Both the position numbers and the translations under genes were made by a program. Shown in pieces: positions 7,675 to 12,676 of a DNA stretch of 17,395 nucleotides. The stretch covers positions 1-17,395 of the forward strand of contig CAZAYP010000099.1 in NCBI GenBank assembly GCA_964489425.1. Reading direction: 5' to 3'. The DNA is from CAZAYP01 sp964489425 [NCBI: uncultured Verrucomicrobiota bacterium] (GTDB lineage Bacteria > Verrucomicrobiota > Kiritimatiellia > RZYC01). Within the stretch, counting starts at the first letter, position 1, and every line of letters starts with the position of its first letter. Below the pieces are notes generated by a model. The model made no database searches and was not told the origin of the DNA. It worked only from the letters and a program-made list of their open reading frames with translations.

Positions 7675-8706
7675 TCAGGGCATGGCCTCCTCGCGCCAGT
7701 ACACAGGGACCACCTTGCCCTCGGCATACTGCAGCACGGCCCAGATGCCGCTGCGCACACTGTACACCTCGCCGATGGAGATGACCCGCACGAACTTCTT
7801 GTCCGTGGTGGTGATCTTGTCGCGCACCCCGTCCGGGAGGCCCACGGACGAGATGGCTTCGTCCGGGCTTTCCCAGCCGTCGTCGCGCGTGCCGTCCTTG
7901 CCGTCGAGGCCGGAGCGGCCGCGGATGATGTCCTCCACCATGTACTCGTCGAGGCCGGGAATGGTCATCATCACTTCCTTGGTGGCGGTATTGATGTTGA
8001 CCTTGCCGTCGCCCCAGACGGTCAGGTGGGGGGCGATGCCCAGCAGCGGCGCGTCCTCGCCCTCCTCGGCCGGCCGGCCATACACGATGCCTTCGTCGAA
8101 GCCCTTGATGAGCAGGAGCTCGTCCACCGTGTCGAGGGCCGCGTTTTTGCACTTGTACCCGCGCTCCTCGTAGAACTCGTCGTCGGACTCGGCGCCATTG
8201 AGCTGGTGCTCGTCGCCGGGATCCACCCAGTCGGCGAAACAGTCGCGCAACTCGTCCCATTTTTCCTGGGGCACGTTGGTCTGGTCGAGCAGCTCCTCCC
8301 AGTCCTCGCGCGTCAGGGTGTTGAGGTTGCGGCGGCCCTCCTCGGGGATGATGTCCAGCGTGAAGGAACCCTCGCCCAATTCGTGCTTCATGCCGGACAC
8401 GGACACGCCACGCTGAAACCGGATAGCATTGTCGAGGAGGGTTTCGTCCTCGCCGGCGCCGGCCTGGTCATCCTTGTCGGCCTCGGAACTCTTGGCCAGC
8501 AGCAGCTTGGCGTACTCGACGCCGGCATTGGCCAGGTACTGGGCCTTGAGGCGCTTGCGCTGGTACGAGGTGACGCCGGCCTCGATGTGCATGTCAAAGG
8601 CAAACCCGCTGATCAGGACGGACAGGATCAAGATCACCCACAGCGCCGCAATCAGCGCGGCACCCTGGCGTGATCGCCCTATCCTGGGTCCGGAATCCTT
8701 GGTCAT
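7675..8706 (-). CDS. gspK: Type II secretion system minor pseudopilin GspK
   Basis: The protein has 343 residues. The N-terminus RQGAALIAALWVILILSVLI (13-32) is a class III prepilin signal: cleavage is expected after Gly15, and there is no Glu at +5, which is characteristic of GspK. A long pilin helix follows (YLANAGVEYAKLLLAK). The globular region has GspK landmarks: DWVDPGDEHQLNGAESDD (159-176), the stretch ending LDTVDELLLIKGFD (191-204), and LTVWGDGKVNINTATKEV (228-245) followed by an HhH-like segment IPGLDEYMVEDII. GspK caps the pseudopilus tip with GspI and GspJ. The ATG at 8706 has CAGG about 9 nt upstream. Unusually, no other gsp gene is adjacent on either side. The acidic middle (residues ~73-90 and 172-180) is richer in Asp/Glu than usual. 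Confidence 0.88.
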   Translation of the reverse strand: MTKDSGPRIGRSRQGAALIAALWVILILSVLISGFAFDMHIEAGVTSYQRKRLKAQYLANAGVEYAKLLLAKSSEADKDDQAGAGEDETLLDNAIRFQRGVSVSGMKHELGEGSFTLDIIPEEGRRNLNTLTREDWEELLDQTNVPQEKWDELRDCFADWVDPGDEHQLNGAESDDEFYEERGYKCKNAALDTVDELLLIKGFDEGIVYGRPAEEGEDAPLLGIAPHLTVWGDGKVNINTATKEVMMTIPGLDEYMVEDIIRGRSGLDGKDGTRDDGWESPDEAISSVGLPDGVRDKITTTDKKFVRVISIGEVYSVRSGIWAVLQYAEGKVVPVYWREEAMP

Positions 8707-8796
8707 GTGCGTTACCTGGAGTCCATCATAGTTCCGCGCCGAAAAAAAATAAAGAGCGGAAAGAACGCCGTTGCGCGGGAGGGGCCAGAATCCCGC

Positions 8797-8824
8797 TTGA
8801 GGAACCCCATGACCATGGTACTAT
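8797..8824 (+). promoter_or_regulatory. Candidate promoter of the PIN toxin-antitoxin operon
   Basis: TTGAGG (8797-8802), 16 bp, TACTAT (8819-8824). The expected start site falls at or within a base or two of the ATG at 8831, and no Shine-Dalgarno is visible before that ATG. The mRNA may therefore be leaderless. The rest of the 124-bp gap (8707-8830) contains an A-rich run (8741-8753) and nothing else recognisable. Confidence 0.45.
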
Positions 8825-8830
8825 GCCGAA

Positions 8831-9310
8831 ATGAAACGGAAGCTGTATATGGAAACCACGGTCCTGAGCTATTTCACTGCACGACCAAGCAGAGATCTGT
8901 TGGTGGCGGGCCATCAGGAAGCCACCCGTGAACTCTGGCCCAGCTTGACCAGGGACTATGACACCTATGTTTCTGCGCTAGTCTACGAAGAAGCGGCCCG
9001 AGGAGATGCCGGGCAGGCCGCGAAACGACTGGCGGCCATCAAGCCGTTTCGCATGCTCGACATTGACAAGGACGCCCGAATGCTCGCGAAGAAGATTGTC
9101 GCCGACAAAGGGATCCCGAGTGAATATCCCGAAGATGCTCTGCACATCGCCGTCGCCGCCATCAACGGAATCGCCGTTGTCGTCACGTGGAACTTCGCGC
9201 ACCTGTCCAATCCGTTTACGCGGATGATAGTCCGGCAGGTTGTCGAGAACCAAGGGTACACATGCCCCGAGATATGTTCCCCTGAAGAACTTCTGGAGGC
9301 TGACAAATGA
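8831..9310 (+). CDS. PIN-domain toxin (VapC-like ribonuclease)
   Basis: This 159-residue PIN-fold protein begins KLYMETTVLSYFTARPSRDLL. That is the start of a widespread VapC-like group in which the first catalytic acid is Glu8 ('ETT') rather than the textbook Asp ('DTN'). Other PIN landmarks: the second acidic region YVSALVYEEAARGD (46-59), Asp102 in EDALHIAVAA (101-110), and VVVTWNFAHLSNP (116-128), the last strand-loop. Such proteins are Mg2+-dependent RNases restrained by a partner antitoxin. The stop overlaps the start of the downstream small gene by 4 bp (ATGA), as expected for a co-translated pair, here with the toxin first. The substrate RNA cannot be inferred. Confidence 0.85.
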   Translation: MKRKLYMETTVLSYFTARPSRDLLVAGHQEATRELWPSLTRDYDTYVSALVYEEAARGDAGQAAKRLAAIKPFRMLDIDKDARMLAKKIVADKGIPSEYPEDALHIAVAAINGIAVVVTWNFAHLSNPFTRMIVRQVVENQGYTCPEICSPEELLEADK

Positions 9311-9504
9311 AGGATCCCATCGTTCAAGAAGTGCGCAAGTACCGCATGGAGCACACCCTCAAGTTCGGAGGGGATCTCGACGCCATCTGCGCCGACCTTC
9401 GCGCCATTCAAGCAGCCTCCGGCCACACTGTCGTCAGACTGTCACCCCGACGATCAGCGCCGACTAACGCCTCCACTTTACGTCGCGTTCCGCGCCGCAA
9501 GTGA
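9307..9504 (+). CDS. Probable antitoxin partner of the PIN toxin
   Basis: This 65-residue protein begins 4 bp inside the toxin gene (ATGA overlap). Residues 1-47 (MKDPIVQEVRKYRMEHTLKF...DLDAICADLRAIQAASGHTVVRL) resemble the short helical antitoxin-like proteins that commonly follow this PIN group: a conserved 'VxEVRxxRxxxxxxFxxDLDAI' helix and a C-terminal Gly-x-x-V-V-x-L-x-P-R strand. Homologues as I recall them end soon after the PxR motif (here PRR at 48-50). The last ~15 residues (SAPTNASTLRRVPRRK) look like read-through into flanking DNA and may reflect a lost stop codon or a join point. No separate ribosome site is visible; translation is probably coupled. Confidence 0.72.
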   Translation: MKDPIVQEVRKYRMEHTLKFGGDLDAICADLRAIQAASGHTVVRLSPRRSAPTNASTLRRVPRRK

Positions 9505-9684
9505 GGGCGCAGCGCCAATCCGAGAATAGTTGCAAAATCATGGGCGCGCCGCCAGGATCAGCCTACCCCTCGCGCCGGACCTGGATGCCGCCGGCGTGCC
9601 GGTCTGGATCGCGGGTGACGATGTGGCCGAGTGGCCCCAGATGGCCAGCGGGGCGCGGAGCTGATTGCCAATTGCAAAATGTTC
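9505..9684. other. Gap without a supported gene; possible coding remnant
   Basis: This 180-bp stretch separates the antitoxin from the IS left end. The + frame 9530-9664 is open for 44 codons and reads, in part, LPLAPDLDAAGVPVWIAGDDVAEWPQMASG before a TGA. That composition is protein-like, but there is no start or ribosome site, so it could be the 3' scar of a displaced gene. A short direct repeat, TTGCAAAAT, occurs at 9530-9538 and 9672-9680. Nothing else is recognisable. Confidence 0.3.
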
Positions 9685-9708
9685 AACTTGATATCACTGG
9701 CATCCCAT
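9685..9708 (+). repeat. Left inverted repeat of the IS4-family element
   Basis: AACTTGATAT followed by the 14-bp core CACTGGCATCCCAT (9695-9708). The core is the exact complement of 10901-10914, and the outer 10 bases match only in part. The exact outer edge is uncertain by several bases because no target duplication confirms it. Confidence 0.65.
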
Positions 9709-9838
9709 CGGCAGGCCGCGGGCGCACAATTCTTCTGTAAACATAGTAAATTGCGAGTGTCCCGCGGCGGGTTGGCGATGGGTGTGTGCTGAGATTTGAT
9801 CTGGCGGTTACGGGAATGGCCTTGCTTGCCGGGTTGAA

Positions 9839-10832
9839 TCAGGCGGGCGGTCCCACAAGCGAACTGGAAAAGGCTTCGAATCCCGGCACGAACGGCTCTT
9901 TCGCGACAAGTACGGGCCGCTGGGGGCCACCGGCTGTCCCATAGCAGCGCAGCAACTCGCCGAGGTTGACCTTGACCCACAAGGCCGTGCGCACGATCCC
10001 AACGCAGCGCGAGAAACGGTGGCCCCACTGGGAGATGTGGCGCAGGAAGCGCAGGAGCAGATGCATCAGCAACCCGGTCCAGACCTGCCACTTCACGGCC
10101 TTCGCGTTGGTCCCGACGAAGTCGCGCAGTGGCAGCGTCTGCTTGATCTCCTTGAAGAAGACCTCAATGGTCCAACGGGCACGGTACAGTTCGGCGATGG
10201 TGCGGGCGCTCCACTGGGTGTTGTTGGTGATGAACGTCATCTCGCGTTCGACGCCCTCCACTTTGACGAGCGCCGTGACCATGCGTAACACGCCTGGGTA
10301 GTCTGTAGCGGTCGTCGCCCCGGCCGGACGGACCAGCACGTCGCGCAGAAGCTTGCCGCGGCCCGGCCGCTTCTTGACGGTGCGGAAGAGCATGTTGACC
10401 TTGGGCCGCAGCACAAAGAACACGCTGCGGATGTGCAACTCGTTGAGGAACGCCAGGTCGACGTAGGCGCGGTCGTCCAGCAACACATCGCCCGCCACCA
10501 GAGCGGCGCAGAGCGTGGCCGCGCGCACGGAATCGTGGTGGGCGGCATCCTCAACGATGGCGTAGGTCGGCAGGAACGTGCCGATGTTCAGCCGCATATG
10601 GCACTTGGCGGCGGCCTGGCGGCGGCGATGCCGCGCCCAGTCGATGCTGGCCAGCGTCAACCGCAAGGTCGTGGAGTCCATGGCGAATATCTCGCGCTAG
10701 CACGGGGATCATGTGACCGGGAATCAGGTTGCACACCTGGCGAAACACGGTGTGCTGACTTCTTGCTGGCCGGGACGGTTTGCCCTTGCGGGCACGAGGC
10801 GCTTGGCGGCGCCTGGGTGTTTTTGTTTTCAT
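9839..10832 (-). pseudogene. IS4-family transposase with internal deletion (ISPepr1/IS4Sa-like)
   Basis: The C-terminal part (10681-9839) starts at the first catalytic Asp (MDSTTLRL, D2) and continues through DWARHRRRQAAAKCHMRL and LLDDRAYVD (second Asp, D70). It includes the IS4 'YREK' signature in full: Y166-x2-R169-x3-E173-x6-K180 (YRARWTIEVFFKEIK). The N-terminus is in a different frame: ATG at 10832, then a Lys/Arg-rich stretch and QHTVFRQVCNLIPGHMIPVLAR. The fragments meet near 10690-10700, where about 100-130 codons normally present between them are absent and a TAG blocks the downstream frame. Intact relatives have roughly 380-400 residues. Function is lost unless a separate copy exists. 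The family call rests on motifs, not on a database match. Confidence 0.85.
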
Positions 10833-10900
10833 AGGCCTGTAGGTTACAGGCCCGCGGCCGCCCGGTCAGCGCTTTTCCTCAGGCCGCCTGTGGAAAGCCT

Positions 10901-10924
10901 ATGGGATGCCAGTGGAATAACTTC
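10901..10924 (-). repeat. Right inverted repeat of the IS4-family element
   Basis: ATGGGATGCCAGTG (10901-10914) is the exact complement of the left core. GAATAACTTC continues outward with partial similarity to the complement of the left repeat. The intI stop codon lies 33 bp to the right. Confidence 0.65.
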
Positions 10925-10957
10925 ATTATCACCACCAGCAAAGGGAGCACGCGCGAA

Positions 10958-12556
10958 TCACAGCGTGTCTACGGGGCTGACGACCCCCAGCGGGCCCTTG
11001 TTCAGTACGTGGGTGTAGATCATGGTGGTCTTCACGTCGGCGTGGCCCAGGAGGTCCTGAACGGTGCGGATATCCTGGCCCGCTTCCAGCAAGTGCGTGG
11101 CGAAACTGTGACGAAAACAATGCGGCGTGAAGCGCACCGTCAGGCCGGCCTCGCGGACAGCCTGCTGCACGGCCCTTTGCAACTGCTGCTCATCGAGGTG
11201 GTGCCGCCGCACATGCCCCGACCGGGGGTCCCTGGAGTAGTCGTCCGCCGGGAAGACGTACTGCCAACGCCATTCGTAGGGCGCGGCTGGGTACTTGCGG
11301 TCCAGAGCGTCCGGCAATTGGACCTCATGCATGTTCTTCGCCTTGTCCTCCTCGTACAACAGCCGCCGCCGCTCCAACCAGCGCCGCAGCTCGGCGACGT
11401 ACTTCGCCGGGAGCGGCACGTACCGGTCCTTGTTGCCTTTCCCGTGGGCAACGATGCGGTTCTGGTCGAACTGCACATCCTGCACGCGCATGCCGAGGCA
11501 CTCGTGAATCCGCATCCCCGTTCCGTAGAGCAGGCATGCGATCAACTGTTCGCGACCGTGCAGGCGATCGAGTACGGTCTTGACCTCAGCCCGGCTGGCC
11601 ACGACCGGCAGGCGCAGCCCCTTCCGCGCGCGGGGGAACTCGTCGAAGTCTCCGATGTCCTTCTTGATCGCCTTCTTGTAGAGGAAGACGACCGCATTCA
11701 ACGCCTGGTTCTGCGTCGAAGCCGCCACTTGCATGCGCAGCGCCAGGTGCTTCAGGAAAGCCGTCACTTCCGCGGCGCCCAGTTGCGAGGGTTTGCGCCA
11801 GCCATGGAACTCCACGTACCGCCGAATCCAGCCCACATAGGTCTGTTCCGTGCGGTACGAGTAGTGCTCGAGCCGCAGGCATTCGACAATCTTGGCCTCC
11901 AGCGCCTGCCAATCCACCTTGCCGGGCCCGGCCCGCGCCACGGCGGGGCCTGCACCAGCCACGCGCGGCGGCCGGCTGACGGCCGGAAGCCGGCCTGGCG
12001 CTTGGGCAAGAACAGCGGCAGTCCGGGAAGCGACATCGGCCGCCGTCGTTTCCGGGGCGGGTTGTGGGATGGCGGCGTCCCGGCAAGGCTTGACTTGCGG
12101 ACTCGCGGGAGCGTAGGCTCCAAGACTATGCAATGGCTTGGACTTGGCCGGCTGCGCGACGGTTACGGCACCCGGCTCTATCGCGCTGGGGCGAGACGGG
12201 CCACGCGCCGGCGCGCCGGGAGGGCCGGCCGTCGGGTTAGCGATGGCATCGGGGCGGGGCGCCAGGGCGATTCCTCGGAAGCGCTCGTAGTAGACCTCCA
12301 GAGACTCGCGCGCCTGCTGGACTTGCCAGTTCGTGACGTTCGGACGGGACGCCACCTTCCGCAGGAACGCCTCGATCTCCGTGCGGCCCAGGTCGCGGCG
12401 CGGTCGTCCGGGATGCTCCGCGAAGAACCCGCGGACCCATTGGATGCAGAACGGGATGGCCTTTTCCTGCGCTCCCATTTCCCGAAGCGCCTCGATGTAG
12501 CCCGAGGGCCACTGCGGCGCGGGGTTGGCCGGTGCCGTCGTCAGACCGTGAGGCAT
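10958..12556 (-). CDS. intI: Integron integrase IntI with N-terminal extension
   Basis: This 532-residue tyrosine recombinase inserts and excises cassettes at attI and attC. The canonical part (~213-532) has the core-binding domain (RLEHYSYRTEQTYVGWIRRY, then AAEVTAFLKHLA and AASTQNQALNA). The catalytic set is R349 (GTGMRIHE), K373 (HGKG), H479/R482 (HCFRH), H505 (GHADV) and Y514 (MIYTH). H479, R482, H505 and Y514 each lie 202 residues beyond the IntI1 counterparts H277, R280, H303 and Y312. The IntI-specific insertion is present (ALDRKYPAAPYEWRWQYVFP to RSGHVRRHHL, 417-453) and separates it from XerC/D. Residues ~15-95 look like a second helical SAM-like DNA-binding domain, followed by a Pro/Ala-rich linker (~95-212). 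The ATG at 12556 has GGGAGGG 5-6 nt upstream; the GC-rich coding sequence resembles the core genes more than the cassettes do. Confidence 0.95.
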   Translation of the reverse strand: MPHGLTTAPANPAPQWPSGYIEALREMGAQEKAIPFCIQWVRGFFAEHPGRPRRDLGRTEIEAFLRKVASRPNVTNWQVQQARESLEVYYERFRGIALAPRPDAIANPTAGPPGAPARGPSRPSAIEPGAVTVAQPAKSKPLHSLGAYAPASPQVKPCRDAAIPQPAPETTAADVASRTAAVLAQAPGRLPAVSRPPRVAGAGPAVARAGPGKVDWQALEAKIVECLRLEHYSYRTEQTYVGWIRRYVEFHGWRKPSQLGAAEVTAFLKHLALRMQVAASTQNQALNAVVFLYKKAIKKDIGDFDEFPRARKGLRLPVVASRAEVKTVLDRLHGREQLIACLLYGTGMRIHECLGMRVQDVQFDQNRIVAHGKGNKDRYVPLPAKYVAELRRWLERRRLLYEEDKAKNMHEVQLPDALDRKYPAAPYEWRWQYVFPADDYSRDPRSGHVRRHHLDEQQLQRAVQQAVREAGLTVRFTPHCFRHSFATHLLEAGQDIRTVQDLLGHADVKTTMIYTHVLNKGPLGVVSPVDTL

Positions 12557-12589
12557 ATGAACCCTCCCTTTTTCGCTGATATGCCTCAC
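12548..12589. promoter_or_regulatory. 11-bp dyad spanning the intI start codon and ribosome site
   Basis: GTGAGGCATAT (12548-12558) and its exact complement ATATGCCTCAC (12579-12589) flank a 20-bp spacer. The left arm contains the intI start codon (complement of 12554-12556) and the spacer contains the GGGAGGG ribosome site. As DNA this could be an operator. As RNA it would be a hairpin with the AUG in the stem, if transcription starts upstream of 12589. A third copy of GAGGCATATGA lies at 12628-12638. Confidence 0.6.
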
Positions 12590-12617
12590 CGTATCACCGC
12601 AATTCCAAGGGTGTCAA
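12590..12617 (-). promoter_or_regulatory. Candidate intI promoter
   Basis: On the minus strand, a perfect TTGACA -35 box (12617-12612) is followed after 16 bp by GATACG (12595-12590), a weak -10. The start site would fall near 12583, inside the right arm of the dyad. No LexA-type CTGT-N8-ACAG box was seen. Confidence 0.4.
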
Positions 12618-12639
12618 TGCTCCTTTTGAGGCATATGAT
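12611..12639 (+). promoter_or_regulatory. Candidate cassette promoter Pc in attI
   Basis: GTGTCA (12611-12616), 17 bp, TATGAT (12634-12639), directed toward the cassettes. Its -35 overlaps the intI -35 on the opposite strand, so the two would compete for RNA polymerase. The -10 overlaps the third GAGGCATATGA repeat. Confidence 0.35.
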
Positions 12640-12676
12640 CCCGACGGGGGTTGATATGTTTGAGGCAGAATAACTG

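Larger units (their letters stand above)
9685..10924 (-). mobile_element. IS4-family insertion sequence, internally deleted
   Basis: An element of about 1.24 kb is bounded by imperfect inverted repeats with a perfect 14-bp core (CACTGGCATCCCAT on the left, its complement on the right). It carries one IS4-type DDE transposase gene on the minus strand. The gene is broken by an internal deletion and frame change, so the element cannot move by itself unless a full-length copy supplies transposase. No convincing target-site duplication could be found next to the proposed ends. It lies between the PIN toxin-antitoxin pair and the 3' end of intI. Both ends remain, so the element may still be mobilisable in trans. 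Confidence 0.8.
12557..12676 (+). other. Probable attI site region
   Basis: This is the segment between the integrase start and the first cassette. The proposed crossover is G12676|T12677 within CTGTTGGCC; the following TTGGCC matches the R'' box of cassette 1. Two direct repeats of TTTGAGGCA (12625-12633 and 12659-12667) lie 34 bp apart upstream of the crossover. This recalls the accessory integrase-binding repeats of attI1. attI sequences are not conserved between integrons, so the call rests on position and repeats. Confidence 0.65.

Noticed and set aside
9517-9664. Small ORFs just before the IS left end as a real gene
   Set aside because: No start codon with a ribosome site and no complete domain; kept only as a possible remnant.
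10901-12673. 590-codon + strand ORF opposite intI
   Set aside because: It begins inside the IS inverted repeat and runs antisense through the integrase; composition is that of a shadow frame.
12557-12676. LexA box controlling intI
   Set aside because: No CTGT-N8-ACAG or clear alternative LexA motif seen; SOS control cannot be claimed.
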